A stretch of 64,000 nucleotides of DNA, taken from the NCBI RefSeq assembly GCF_017814275.1, contig NZ_JAGIYQ010000016.1, forward strand, positions 20,787 through 84,786, in the 5' to 3' direction. The notes under the pieces were generated by a model. It was not told where the DNA came from, did no database searches, and saw only the letters and a program-made list of their open reading frames with translations. How positions within the stretch are numbered: position 1 is the stretch's first letter; each line of letters opens with the position of its first letter. Positions 36,445 to 45,840 of the stretch are shown here, in pieces. This DNA is from Gottfriedia endophytica (lineage in GTDB: Bacteria; Bacillota; Bacilli; Bacillales; Bacillaceae_G). The translations under genes and the position numbers were made by a program.

Positions 36445-36570
36445 ATGAAGCAAAATAAAATAGAAGTTAAAAAATTGAAAAGTGAATATTGTAATGATGA
36501 ACATTTAACTATTGTAGTTAACGAAGTGCCGTTAGATGTTATTATACATAATCTCTATCCAAGTAGTTGA
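36445..36570 (+). pseudogene. 41-codon fragment of an unknown gene
   Basis: Frame MKQNKIEVKKLKSEYCN, ending VPLDVIIHNLYPSS. The frame after the TGA continues FLGCPF for a few codons, then family A repeat copy 5 begins at 36578. It looks like the start of a larger protein cut by the repeat. The ribosome site is weak. Confidence 0.35.
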
Positions 36571-36577
36571 TTCCTTG

Positions 36578-36803
36578 GATGCCCTTTTCTAAAAGATTGT
36601 TTCGTTTGAGATTTCTAACTTTAAAGACAGAAGTTGATTGCAATGGAAGGTGCGAGACTCCTGTGGGTATAGCGAGAAGGCTGAGACCCCGCAGGCTTGC
36701 CGAGGAGGCTCAGCTCTCGCCCCACGGAAAGGGAGCATCCTGGAGTTGTAATCAACTAACACTTTTTAAAATAGCAACAATGTATACGAAAACAGCCTTT
36801 TAT
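36578..36803 (-). repeat. Family A repeat copy 5 (reverse)
   Basis: Reverse-orientation full copy: CTTTTCTAAAAGATTGTTT, GAGGAGGCTCAGC, ATCCTGGAGTTGTAATCAAC, and the end AACAATGTATACGAAAACAG followed by CCT. Confidence 0.85.
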
Positions 36804-36834
36804 TGAAGGTGAATCATTATTTGTAGTACACAAA

Positions 36835-36893
36835 AAGATAGAAATAGCAGATAATATCAATACTTCTGCTTTCCTATCCTTCTTTTTTTACCC
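36835..36893 (-). terminator. Terminator of the aspartate decarboxylase gene
   Basis: Stem AAGATAGAAATAGCAGA with TCTGCTTTCCTATC, T-rich end on the minus strand. Confidence 0.65.
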
Positions 36894-36898
36894 AAAAA

Positions 36899-38548
36899 TC
36901 AGTTGTTATTCTTTCTTATTGAAGCTCGCCAGTCTTCAGCATATTCTTCAAATGCACGATTTAAAGCTTTACCAATTTCGATATAATCTTCATTTTGTAA
37001 ATTAGCAAGTGAAATTCGAATTGACCATTCAGGACCTTTAAACCCAGCTCCGTTTAATAATACAATTGAATCCTCTTCTGCTAACCGAAATAATAAATCT
37101 GTAGGATAATAATTTTCTTTTAAATACTGAATAAATTCCTCACCGTACTTTATTTTTCCCCAAACCATTAAATCGATTTGAGTATAATAGGAAGTACTAT
37201 TTTTATCATCTAGTATTTTAATCCCACCTAAATGATCATATAGCAATTTTTTTCGTTGGCGACAAATTGCTTTTGTTTGACTTTTATATTTGTCTTCTTC
37301 GTCTAGTAATGCAAAAGCAGAAAATATAGCCATTTGCACTTGTTGTGGTGTTGATAATCCAGCTGTATGGTTTAACGCTACTTGACGACTATCTGCTACA
37401 ATCCGATTAATAAATTGGATTTTTTCTGGTTCAGTTGTAATCGTTTCATAGCGATTCAACAACTCTTTTTTTTGATCCTGAGGCAATTCCGTAATTAATT
37501 GATCAAACACATTTTTTTGATGAAGTGCAATTACACCTAAACGCCACCCTGTTGCACCAAAATATTTTGAATAGGAGTAAACACCAACTGTATTGTACGG
37601 AAGTTCTGACATGATTGAATGAAAATCGTCAACGAAAGTACCATATACATCATCAGTAATAATCATCAGATTTGGATTTTTATTTTTTACAATGGATTTT
37701 AAATACTCCATAGACTCTTTATTGATGGCAACGGATGGTGGATTACTTGGATTGACAACAAATAGTGCTTTTACATTTGGATCAGCAATTTTATCTAACT
37801 CTTCATTTGTATATTGCCAAGTATGATACCCTTCTTCATTATGAGCATTCGCAAAAATTGGAGCGATCTGAAAATCGTATCTAGATAAATGTGGTATTTC
37901 TAAATAGGGTGTAAAAATTGGAACCATTAATGCGATGCGATCTCCTTTTTCCAACAAATGATTTGCTACCAAAGAATCAAAAATATAACACATTGCAGCC
38001 GTTCCACCTTCAACTGCAAATAGATCAAACTTTCCTTCTATTGGTTGATTACTGCATAATTCTTTCATTATATAGTCATGGACAATTTGCTCGGTATGTA
38101 ATAACATTCGATCTGGAACAGGATAGTTGTCAGCAATAATTCCATCTACTAATTCGTAAATCCAACGATTGGGTTCAAAGTTATGTTTCGTTATTCCATA
38201 ATCCACGATATTTTTTAAGAGCTCGATTCCTGGAGAGTCTTTATGTTCTTTTACAAAAGTATAAAATCGGTCTGCAATTCCCTTACCATATGGCATACCA
38301 GCTAGATCGCCATCTTTCCAAATCCTCTGTGTTTCTTCAACTGCAAATTGCCCTAATGTAAAAAAAGCCTGTCTTGGGGTAGCAGCCGTCCAATTCGGAT
38401 TTCCTCTCCCCGCATTAAACATGGCGCGAACTCGTTTTTTCTGAGTAGCTTTTGCCAAGTCCAATAACTTATCCTTTAGCTCGAATGGACTTAATTTTTT
38501 GTAACCTTCCATTAATTTTCTTCGTTTATCAGATTTATCTAATGGCAT
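36899..38548 (-). CDS. aspD: L-aspartate 4-decarboxylase/aminotransferase
   Basis: A 549-residue PLP enzyme, far longer than ordinary aspartate aminotransferases (about 400) and matching aspartate beta-decarboxylase. FNAGRGNPNWTAATPRQAFF near 48, VVNPSNPPSVAI near 260, ITDDVYG near 290 and the PLP lysine in YSYSKYFGATGWRLG near 318. It converts L-aspartate to L-alanine and CO2, consuming a proton. The exchanger gene for these two amino acids lies directly upstream, which supports the call. ATG at 38548 (MPLDKSD) follows GAGGAG. Confidence 0.88.
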   Translation of the reverse strand: MPLDKSDKRRKLMEGYKKLSPFELKDKLLDLAKATQKKRVRAMFNAGRGNPNWTAATPRQAFFTLGQFAVEETQRIWKDGDLAGMPYGKGIADRFYTFVKEHKDSPGIELLKNIVDYGITKHNFEPNRWIYELVDGIIADNYPVPDRMLLHTEQIVHDYIMKELCSNQPIEGKFDLFAVEGGTAAMCYIFDSLVANHLLEKGDRIALMVPIFTPYLEIPHLSRYDFQIAPIFANAHNEEGYHTWQYTNEELDKIADPNVKALFVVNPSNPPSVAINKESMEYLKSIVKNKNPNLMIITDDVYGTFVDDFHSIMSELPYNTVGVYSYSKYFGATGWRLGVIALHQKNVFDQLITELPQDQKKELLNRYETITTEPEKIQFINRIVADSRQVALNHTAGLSTPQQVQMAIFSAFALLDEEDKYKSQTKAICRQRKKLLYDHLGGIKILDDKNSTSYYTQIDLMVWGKIKYGEEFIQYLKENYYPTDLLFRLAEEDSIVLLNGAGFKGPEWSIRISLANLQNEDYIEIGKALNRAFEEYAEDWRASIRKNNN

Positions 38549-38646
38549 ATTACTCCTCATTTCTTATGTGTAAAGATGAAGTTAGAATGAATGATCTTAT
38601 ATTAGGCTATGTTAAACAACATTGTTGATATTCACGAGAATAGATC

Positions 38647-39846
38647 CTAAGAAAAGAATAAAACAATCACCGTACCCCAGACAGTTAAAAGAATATTACC
38701 TATTGCATATGGGATAGTATATCCTAATACAGGAACGTTACTTTTTGCTTTTTCACATATTGCACCAAGTGAGGGAGTTGAAGTTTGTGCCCCTGCACAT
38801 GCACCTAATGTAATAGCTGCATTCCATTTAAATATGTACTTACCTAAAAAGATTCCCACAATCAAAGGAATTAATGTGACAACAATCCCAGCAAAGAAAA
38901 AACTAATTCCAGAATGCTTTAATCCTGTTACAAATCCAGGACCAGCATTAATACCAACCACTGCAACGAATGCAGATAATCCCATATTACTTAAAAACCA
39001 AACTGTTTCTTTTGGAATTAGACCAACTTTTGGTTTTTTCGAATGAATTAATCCAAAAAACAAGCCCATAATTAGTGCCCCACCACTAGTTGATAAATTG
39101 ATTCCTACCGCACCAACCTTTAACGCTGGAATTCCAATTAGACCTCCAAGTAAAATTCCCAAAGATAGGAAAATAATATCTGTTTCAATTGATTTTTTTT
39201 CAGTTTTATCAACAACCGAATCATTAACAATTGCCTTATTATGATGCATATCATGTTCAATTTTTTTACACTCTTCAACAATATCTACACCATATATTTT
39301 TGGACCAATTATAGAAATTAAAAATGCCGCTCCAATCGTTCCAAAAATATATGTTACGGCATAGCCTACTGGAACAAAGTCTGACATTTGTTTTTTTGCT
39401 GTGGCAGTACCACTTAAATGAGCAATTGCATCTTGTGCAACACCAATCATCGAAGATTGTGTTAATGCACCTGCCCCTAATCCAGCTGCTTGCCCAGCAT
39501 TATATCCTAATAATTTTGCTACTAGTACTGTGCATCCGAGTCCTACAGCACAAACTATGGCTGCAAATAGAACTTGAGGTAATCCCTCTTTCTTTAAACC
39601 CTTAAAAAATTGAGGACCAACGTTATAACCTAATGAAAATAAAAATAATAGAAAGAACACGGCTTTGACTGTTGGATTAATTGTAATATTAAGTTGACCA
39701 ACAATAACCCCAGTAATTAATACACCTGGTACAGCTCCAATCGTAAAAGTACCAATTCTTATTTTTCCAATTGCATAACCAATAGCTAATGTAAAAAACA
39801 ATGCAAGCTCAGGATATTGTGTAAATGTAGTTTGGATCCAGTGCAT
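38647..39846 (-). CDS. aspT: Aspartate:alanine exchanger (AspT family)
   Basis: A 399-residue membrane protein with about ten spans and two AspT/YidE repeats: LFLFSLGYNVGPQFFKGLKK with LGAGALTQSSMIGVAQDA, and LGACAGAQTSTPSLGAICEK. The known AspT is about 540 residues with two TrkA-C (RCK) domains between the halves. Here only a polar stretch of about 35 residues (DIVEECKKIEHDMHHNKAIV) links them. It should bring in aspartate for alanine. ATG at 39846 (MHWIQ) follows AGAGGTG. It precedes aspD by 98 bp. Confidence 0.85.
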   Translation of the reverse strand: MHWIQTTFTQYPELALFFTLAIGYAIGKIRIGTFTIGAVPGVLITGVIVGQLNITINPTVKAVFFLLFLFSLGYNVGPQFFKGLKKEGLPQVLFAAIVCAVGLGCTVLVAKLLGYNAGQAAGLGAGALTQSSMIGVAQDAIAHLSGTATAKKQMSDFVPVGYAVTYIFGTIGAAFLISIIGPKIYGVDIVEECKKIEHDMHHNKAIVNDSVVDKTEKKSIETDIIFLSLGILLGGLIGIPALKVGAVGINLSTSGGALIMGLFFGLIHSKKPKVGLIPKETVWFLSNMGLSAFVAVVGINAGPGFVTGLKHSGISFFFAGIVVTLIPLIVGIFLGKYIFKWNAAITLGACAGAQTSTPSLGAICEKAKSNVPVLGYTIPYAIGNILLTVWGTVIVLFFS

Positions 39847-39991
39847 ATCATTCACCTCTTTATTTCGTTCTATGAGTATATTTTCCATTTGTAAGTATTA
39901 AAATTCTGATCTAACTATTTGAGTGGGTTTGTTAGAACAAATAAAACATCATTACAATGTTCCAAAAACCTTTTAGTAACACAATCTTTTA

Positions 39992-40176
39992 TAAAGGCTG
40001 TTTTCGTATACATTGTTGCTATATTAGAATGCCTTAGTTGATTACAACTCCAGGATACTCGCTTTCCGTGGGGCGTGAGCTGAGCCTCCTCGCTATTCCC
40101 ACAGGAGTCTCGCACCTTCCGTTGTAATCAACTTCTCTCTTTAAAATTAAAAACAATCTTTTAGAATAAAGCCTTT
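39992..40176 (+). repeat. Family A repeat copy 6
   Basis: From TATAAAGGCTGTTTTCGTAT to ACAATCTTTTAGAATAAAGC plus CTTTATA: the ends TATAAAGGCT and AGCCTTTATA form a perfect terminal inverted repeat. Confidence 0.88.
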
Positions 40177-40179
40177 ATA

Positions 40180-40213
40180 AAAAAAAAAAAAAGCACCCAC
40201 ATAAGTGAGTACT
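40180..40213 (-). terminator. Terminator of murB
   Basis: Stem AGCACCCAC / GTGAGTACT (two G-U pairs) followed by 13 or more T on the minus strand. Confidence 0.85.
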
Positions 40214-40225
40214 TTTAACAAGTTA

Positions 40226-41140
40226 TTATAAGTCTTCTCCAACAATCTTTACTTCTCTCTCTAATTCTATACCGAACTTTTCCTTTACAACCTCTTGAAC
40301 ATGATTGATCAGGTTAATATAATCTGTTGCAGTAGCATTATCTTTATTAATAATAAAACCTGCATGTTTTAATGATACTTCAGCTCCACCAATATTTGTT
40401 CCTTGAAGGCCACTATCTTGAATTAATTTTCCTGCAAAATGACCTGGAGGACGTTTAAAAACACTACCAGCAGAAGGATATTCTAATGGCTGCTTTTCTT
40501 CTCTTTTCTGAGTAAGATCATCCATTTTTTCTTTAATCTCTTTATAATTCCCTTTTTCTAATTGGAAGGTAGCTTCTAGCGCAATATAGCCTTTTTTGGC
40601 AATAATGCTTTTACGATATCCTAATTCTAATTCTTCTTTAGATAAAGTAAGCACTTCGCCTTCTGGTGAAATAACAACTGTGCTAACAATTATATCTTGT
40701 ATCTCTCCACCGTATGCTCCTGCATTCATCGCTAGTGCTCCACCAATAGAACCTGGGATTCCACAAGCAAACTCTAGTCCTGTAAGATTCGCTTCTAGAG
40801 CTTTTCTTGAAGCTTCAATAATACTTACACCACTTTGGACAACCATTCTATTTTCATTAATTGTTAAGTTATTAAACTTTTTTAAATTTAAGACAATGCC
40901 TCTAAATCCACCATCTTTTACGACCATGTTAGATCCATTACCAATTAATAACAATGGAATCGAATGTTCTTTAGCAAAAGTAACAATATTTTTCACTTGT
41001 TCAACAGTAGTTGGTGTAACAAAATAATCCGCTTTTCCACCAAGTTTAGTTGCAGTATGATTTTTTAAAATTTCATCTAACTTTACATTTTCTTCAGAAA
41101 CAATTTCAACTATTTTTTGTAACACTTTATTATTTAACAT
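40226..41140 (-). CDS. murB: UDP-N-acetylenolpyruvoylglucosamine reductase MurB
   Basis: A 304-residue flavoenzyme. FAD-binding LLIGNGSNMVVKDGGFRG near 75, CGIPGSIGGALAMNAGAYGG near 128, YRKS near 172 and the proton-donor serine in SAGSVFKRPPG near 228. It makes UDP-MurNAc for peptidoglycan, using NADPH. It is a type II MurB by length. The ATG at 41140 follows AAAGGA by 10 nt; a TTG 9 nt upstream is less likely. Confidence 0.93.
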   Translation of the reverse strand: MLNNKVLQKIVEIVSEENVKLDEILKNHTATKLGGKADYFVTPTTVEQVKNIVTFAKEHSIPLLLIGNGSNMVVKDGGFRGIVLNLKKFNNLTINENRMVVQSGVSIIEASRKALEANLTGLEFACGIPGSIGGALAMNAGAYGGEIQDIIVSTVVISPEGEVLTLSKEELELGYRKSIIAKKGYIALEATFQLEKGNYKEIKEKMDDLTQKREEKQPLEYPSAGSVFKRPPGHFAGKLIQDSGLQGTNIGGAEVSLKHAGFIINKDNATATDYINLINHVQEVVKEKFGIELEREVKIVGEDL

Positions 41141-41267
41141 ATTTTTCAAATCCTTTTCTTACTATCTAATTGATAAGCATAGTAAGAAATATTATACCAT
41201 TTATTAACCCTACTGGCATTCCCTTAATTTTTTAATATAATATTCTTTATTTTCTCTTAATTAAAGT

Positions 41268-41437
41268 CTGTTTTAGTATACATTGTTGCTATTCAGAAAG
41301 TTGATTTCCATTCCAGGATGCTCACTTTCCTTGGGGCGTGAGTTGAGCCTCCTCGTCGCATACCCTTCCGTTCCAATCAACTTCTGTTTTTTAAATTACA
41401 AAACCTAAAAGCAACAATCTTTAAAAAAGAACCTAAT
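41268..41437 (+). repeat. Family A repeat copy 7, internally shortened
   Basis: GTATACATTGTTGCTATTCA, CCAGGATGCTCACTTTCC, GTTGAGCCTCCTCGTCGCAT, then directly CCTTCCGTTCCAATCAAC; about 50 bp of the core is missing. Confidence 0.8.
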
Positions 41438-41444
41438 TAAAAGA

Positions 41445-42467
41445 TTAATAAAATTGCTTTTGTATGACTAAATCATTTCTTCTAATCAGATTTTGCTTTT
41501 TTAAAATAAAAAATAAAGTATAAGTAATAAAAATAGGAACTAGTAGATACGTTACAATCATAGGGATTAACATACCTATACCAAACTCAGAAAGTAATGA
41601 AATTGGCGTTACTAATGCACATAACCCGATCCCCACTATACCTTTTCCAACTTCAATATGAAAAAGTAAAGTTGAAATCACACCTGCAACTACACTTGAT
41701 ACTAATGAAGGTAACACAATCCAAGCATTTTCCAGGATATTTGGAAGTAAGATTGCTGGTGTGCAAATCGATAAAGTAATTGACGATTTCAAATCATTTT
41801 CCCTATTGGATATAGCTGCTAATCCTACAAATTGAGCTACACAACCTGCTAAAGCAGCACCTCCAGCAAGTCCATTTAGATCTAATGCAATAGCTAGTGC
41901 CACAGATAGAATAGGTGAAAATGTTAAGAATCCCCAGACAATCGATAAAATAATCGATAAAAGTAAAGGATTACCTTCAGTTACTTGATTAATATATTGA
42001 CCAATTATTTGGAATATAGGATCAATGAACTTAGATAATCCAAATCCAATGCTGCCTACTACAATAATAATTCCAAGAGGAACAATGATTATATCAAATA
42101 CTACTTTACCCATTAATCTTTTTCCAAAATACGTCGCCACTAAAGCTGTAGTTAGTGCATCAATTGGATTACCAACTGCAATCGAAATTTCATTGAGATC
42201 ATTCAAATACATTGCACCTGCTCCTAAGCATGACGCAATCATTGTTGAAAAAATAACTAGTCCATCAGCACCAAACATGATTGGAATGACAAAACCAATC
42301 ATTGTTGACATTAAGCTTTTGGCAATTGCCCCCATTGATAAGATTCCGGTTGAACCAAATAGATTACCAAGTTCATCAATTAACATGCTAATACCAATTG
42401 TAATAAATACTGCAATTGTCCATCTATTTGATGTGTGAAATATCCTTAACTTTTGTAAGTTGTTCAT
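41445..42467 (-). CDS. PTS EIIC_2-type membrane permease
   Basis: A 340-residue membrane protein with about ten spans. MLIDELGNLFGSTGILSMGA near 30, NPIDALTTALVATYFGKRLM near 108 and GGAALAGCVAQFVGLAAISN near 210 fit the PTS_EIIC_2 family, standalone IIC-like proteins without known sugar. No IIA or IIB gene is near. ATG at 42467 (MNNLQK) has GAAGGTAGG 10 nt upstream; the ATG at 42485 overlaps that site. Confidence 0.7.
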   Translation of the reverse strand: MNNLQKLRIFHTSNRWTIAVFITIGISMLIDELGNLFGSTGILSMGAIAKSLMSTMIGFVIPIMFGADGLVIFSTMIASCLGAGAMYLNDLNEISIAVGNPIDALTTALVATYFGKRLMGKVVFDIIIVPLGIIIVVGSIGFGLSKFIDPIFQIIGQYINQVTEGNPLLLSIILSIVWGFLTFSPILSVALAIALDLNGLAGGAALAGCVAQFVGLAAISNRENDLKSSITLSICTPAILLPNILENAWIVLPSLVSSVVAGVISTLLFHIEVGKGIVGIGLCALVTPISLLSEFGIGMLIPMIVTYLLVPIFITYTLFFILKKQNLIRRNDLVIQKQFY

Positions 42468-42573
42468 TTTTTTGCCTACCTTCATTCAAGTTCTTTCTAA
42501 AGATTAGTATGGCAAAAAAGGTTATTTTTCTTACTTTGTTTGTAATTATCGAAACTAAAATAAGTAATTGAAA

Positions 42574-42605
42574 AAAGGAGCAGATTTTTTCCGCTCCTTT
42601 TTGAG
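42574..42605 (-). terminator. Terminator of the MFS gene
   Basis: Stem AAAGGAGC / GCTCCTTT, loop of 11, six T on the minus strand. Confidence 0.85.
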
Positions 42606-42689
42606 TGTTAATTTGTATGATAAATGTGCCGCTAAAAATCTAAATAAACTGTTTTATTAATCATATTTGATGTTTTATACTTCTGAAGA

Positions 42690-43904
42690 TTATTCAATAG
42701 AACCCATAAATCGTCTACCTGAAAATAATACTAATAAAGCAGCTAATACAGCAAAAGCACCAAAATAGAATGGAATATGTGGGTTAAACCATTCTGCTAA
42801 TTTTCCTGCTAGCCATGGAGCAATGGCTCCCCCAACAAAGCGAACAAAGCTATATGCAGATGAGGCAATAGATCGTTCCACTGGAGAAACTTCCATTACA
42901 GCCGTTGTAATTAATGTATTGTTAATACCAAGTAGTGCACCAGCAAGAATAATACAAACAACTAGTGTAGCCTTTGATTCAATATTTAATCCCATAATTA
43001 CTAAATCTACTGCAAATAAGAATAAAACTCCGTACATTGTTTTCATAGTACCGAAAACTCTTTGAAGTTTAGGAGCAACCACTACCGAAGTAAATGCTAA
43101 AAGTACTCCCCATCCAAAGAACGTAAAACCAATTCCATATTCTCCCATTCTTAATACAAATGGAGAGAAAGCTAATAACGTAAAAAATCCAAAGTTGTAA
43201 AGTAATGCAGTAATACCAATTGATAATAATCCGCCATGACCTAGAGCTTTAAGTGGTTCTCCTAATGAGATTTTCTTTGCAGGTTTTGGTAAATCCCCTA
43301 TTAATACAAAGATTAAAATAAAACCAATTAACATTAAGATTGCTACTCCAAAGAATGGATAGCGCCAGCTCATTTTCCCTAAAAATCCCCCAAGTAACGG
43401 TCCAACAGACATCCCAAGTCCGATTGCTGCTTCATATAGAATGATTGCATTTTCTGTACCACCACTTGCAACACTTACAATTACCGCTAGTGCAGTTGAG
43501 ATAAAGAACGCATTACCAAATCCCCATCCTGCACGAAAACCAATTAATTGATTTACCGTATTGGACAGTCCTCCTAAACACGAGAATACAATAATAAATA
43601 ATAGCCCGAATAATAAAGTTCTTTTAGGTCCAATACGACTTGATACAAATCCCGTAACTAACATAACGATACCTGTAATCAATAAATAGCTTGTAAATAA
43701 TAAAGATACCTGACTTGGACTAGCATGTAATTGTGAAGCTAAGGCTGGTAGGATTGGATCAACCAAACCAATTCCCATAAACGCTACAATACATGCAAAA
43801 GCAACTGCCCAAGCAGATTTATTTTGATTAAAAATCGACTTTAACGAATGAGAAGAATGGTCTTCTTTACTCATTACATTCTCATTTACATTTGGATTTC
43901 CCAT
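42690..43904 (-). CDS. MFS drug-efflux-type transporter
   Basis: A 404-residue protein with 12 spans. ACIVAFMGIGLVDPILPALA is span 1 with the DHA1-type motif, SSRIGPKRTLLFGL is the A motif between spans 2 and 3, and LGMSVGPLLGGFLG is the antiporter motif C of span 5. It should export a drug or metabolite using protons. Divergently transcribed from a PadR regulator, which probably represses it. GAGGAGG favours the ATG at 43904 over that at 43907. Confidence 0.82.
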   Translation of the reverse strand: MGNPNVNENVMSKEDHSSHSLKSIFNQNKSAWAVAFACIVAFMGIGLVDPILPALASQLHASPSQVSLLFTSYLLITGIVMLVTGFVSSRIGPKRTLLFGLLFIIVFSCLGGLSNTVNQLIGFRAGWGFGNAFFISTALAVIVSVASGGTENAIILYEAAIGLGMSVGPLLGGFLGKMSWRYPFFGVAILMLIGFILIFVLIGDLPKPAKKISLGEPLKALGHGGLLSIGITALLYNFGFFTLLAFSPFVLRMGEYGIGFTFFGWGVLLAFTSVVVAPKLQRVFGTMKTMYGVLFLFAVDLVIMGLNIESKATLVVCIILAGALLGINNTLITTAVMEVSPVERSIASSAYSFVRFVGGAIAPWLAGKLAEWFNPHIPFYFGAFAVLAALLVLFSGRRFMGSIE

Positions 43905-43977
43905 CATATACCTCCTCAAATTTTTAGATCTTTTTAATTACTGTACTTTAAAAGTATATTCCCAAACGTGATTATAT

Positions 43978-44012
43978 GTCAATATTTATATATGTAAATA
44001 TTTATATAATAT
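43978..44012. promoter_or_regulatory. Candidate PadR operator
   Basis: Two direct copies of AATATTTATATA (near 43981 and 43997), each preceded by TGT, in the divergent space between the MFS and PadR genes. PadR proteins bind AT-rich dyads with ATGT/ACAT ends; this is only a candidate. Confidence 0.35.
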
Positions 44013-44059
44013 TTATTTTGTTTTCATGATATACTAGACATTAAATAAGGAGGTTGAAA

Positions 44060-44617
44060 ATGAACTCTCTTGCATATGCATTACTTAGTATGCTCATTCG
44101 AAAATCTTGTACAGGCTATGAGTTAACCCAATTTTTGGAAACATTCTGGCAAGCTAAACATAGTCAAATCTATCCTTTACTAAAAAAATTAGAAAATGCC
44201 GATATGCTTACTTTTGTTTATGAACATCAAACAGCTAAGCCAGATAAAAAAATCTATACGATTACTCCAAAAGGAAAAGAAGTATTATCTGAATGGATTG
44301 CGACAAAGCCATCCCCACCAGTTTCAAGAGATGAATTTTTAATAAAAGCATACGCCATTTGGTTAACTGACACTGAAACAGCTAGTGAACTTTTTAACGA
44401 ACGTATTGATTTTTATCAAAAAAAAATAGATTTCCGAAAAGAAAAAATTGCGGAAATGGAACTAGCATATGGACAACAATTATTGGATCCAACAGCAAGT
44501 CATTTCGGAAGATACATATTATTTAAAAGGAAACTAAAACTTGAGCAGGATGAAGTAGAATGGTGTCAGTGGGTACTTTCAATACTAGTAAACAATACAG
44601 AACAAGCTAGTATTTAG
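44060..44617 (+). CDS. PadR family repressor
   Basis: A 185-residue regulator. Winged helix: YALLSMLIRKSCTGYELTQF near 5, SQIYPLLKKLENADMLTF near 38 and KKIYTITPKGKEVLSEW near 65; then the Vir_act_alpha_C dimer helix domain. ATG at 44060 follows AAGGAGG by 6 nt. It is divergent from the MFS pump and likely senses its substrate. Confidence 0.88.
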   Translation: MNSLAYALLSMLIRKSCTGYELTQFLETFWQAKHSQIYPLLKKLENADMLTFVYEHQTAKPDKKIYTITPKGKEVLSEWIATKPSPPVSRDEFLIKAYAIWLTDTETASELFNERIDFYQKKIDFRKEKIAEMELAYGQQLLDPTASHFGRYILFKRKLKLEQDEVEWCQWVLSILVNNTEQASI

Positions 44618-44622
44618 TAACA

Positions 44623-44660
44623 TAAAAAAGACTGCCGATTTTATATGGCAGTCTTTTTTA
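44623..44660. terminator. Bidirectional terminator
   Basis: Stem AAAGACTGCC / GGCAGTCTTT with T-tails on both strands, between the PadR gene and the convergent hydrolase gene. Confidence 0.85.
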
Positions 44661-44692
44661 TTGATTTTTTTTAAAGAGTAAAAGGTACTAGA

Positions 44693-45670
44693 TTATAAAT
44701 CCTTATTTGTTTCTTCTATTAATAAAGAAAGGAATTTATCTTTCTCTTCAATCATCGGAGAATGAGCAGAATCTTCAAACCATATCCAATATTTTTCTGG
44801 AGCCTCTATTTTTTTATAAAATTCATAAGACGGCTCATAGTGGATCATCAAATCGTGCCTTCCCATACAAAAGTAAATTGGAACTTCGATGTTTTGAATA
44901 TCATGATTAAAATTTATCTTTTTCATTTCATCTTGCAAATGTTTCATACTAAAAAATTGACCTTTTAAAAGATTAATAATATCAAACAAAGCATATTCAC
45001 CACTTGTAAAAATGTCCTTAACGTACTTCTTAAGCAATTTCCCATCACGAGAAATGCCTCCACTAAATACTTCCATGTACTTTTGATGAACTCTGTCATG
45101 CTTAAGATTACTCCAAGGTGGCAATCCCATGTTAGATAATTTTTCAAATGCTTTTTTATTATTTATTGCTTTTGCTTTTTCTAAAAGAAAATTATAAGAT
45201 AATTGTTCACTTTCGATATAATTCCCGTACTGTGCCACACCAAAATATCTCTGGAATAATTGAGGTTCCTTTTGAACTGCCAATAAACCAATAATGGTCC
45301 CCCAAGAATGTCCTAATAAATAAATTTTGTCTTGTTGAAACCGTTCACGTAAATAATTTGTCACTTCAATTGTATCATTTACAATTTGATTGATCGTCAT
45401 TGTCTCAGAAGGTATCTTTTTGGAGTATGATAAACCAGCACCTCTTTGATCCCAATTAACGATTACAAAATGTTTTTCTAGTTCCTTTTGAGATTTTCTA
45501 GCAAATCCGATTCTTGCACTGCCTGGCCCGCCATGTACCTTTAATATTATAGGCTTATCTCGATCTTCACCTCTTATATAGAGCCATTGTTCTAATTGTC
45601 CAATCTTTATTTTAAAAAGCTCCGAAATAGACTTTTCTTTCTTTATTTGATGTGCTTTTCTTACAAACAT
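44693..45670 (-). CDS. Alpha/beta hydrolase (proline iminopeptidase-like)
   Basis: A 325-residue alpha/beta hydrolase. Oxyanion segment KVHGGPGSARIG near 45, WDQRGAGLSY near 73, nucleophile elbow LLGHSWGTIIG near 118, acid near GRHDLMIHY and histidine in EDSAHSPMIEE near 303. HGGPG and the DQRGAG segment are the pattern of proline iminopeptidase (S33) relatives. Substrate unknown. TAGGAGAATATT precedes the ATG. Confidence 0.82.
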   Translation of the reverse strand: MFVRKAHQIKKEKSISELFKIKIGQLEQWLYIRGEDRDKPIILKVHGGPGSARIGFARKSQKELEKHFVIVNWDQRGAGLSYSKKIPSETMTINQIVNDTIEVTNYLRERFQQDKIYLLGHSWGTIIGLLAVQKEPQLFQRYFGVAQYGNYIESEQLSYNFLLEKAKAINNKKAFEKLSNMGLPPWSNLKHDRVHQKYMEVFSGGISRDGKLLKKYVKDIFTSGEYALFDIINLLKGQFFSMKHLQDEMKKINFNHDIQNIEVPIYFCMGRHDLMIHYEPSYEFYKKIEAPEKYWIWFEDSAHSPMIEEKDKFLSLLIEETNKDL

Positions 45671-45789
45671 AATATTCTCCTAAATTTTTAATTGAATATC
45701 TTATAGATTCTATAACTATAGCTACCATCTCTCTATTCCATTTAAACATTTTATCTCCTTCTAAAGGAAGGAAAAGATAGGATAAGCAG

Positions 45790-45820
45790 TAAAAAGACAC
45801 TCCAACGGATTTGGAATGCC
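45790..45820 (-). terminator. Terminator of the exported 211-residue protein gene
   Basis: Stem GACACTCCA / TGGAATGCC (two G-U pairs) with five T on the minus strand. Confidence 0.65.
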
Positions 45821-45840
45821 TTTAAATTTAAAGAGATAAA

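Noticed and set aside
34338..36570. Prophage or integrative element around the HTH gene
   Set aside because: No integrase, structural or attachment-site signals; the HTH gene belongs to the DUF2975 pair.
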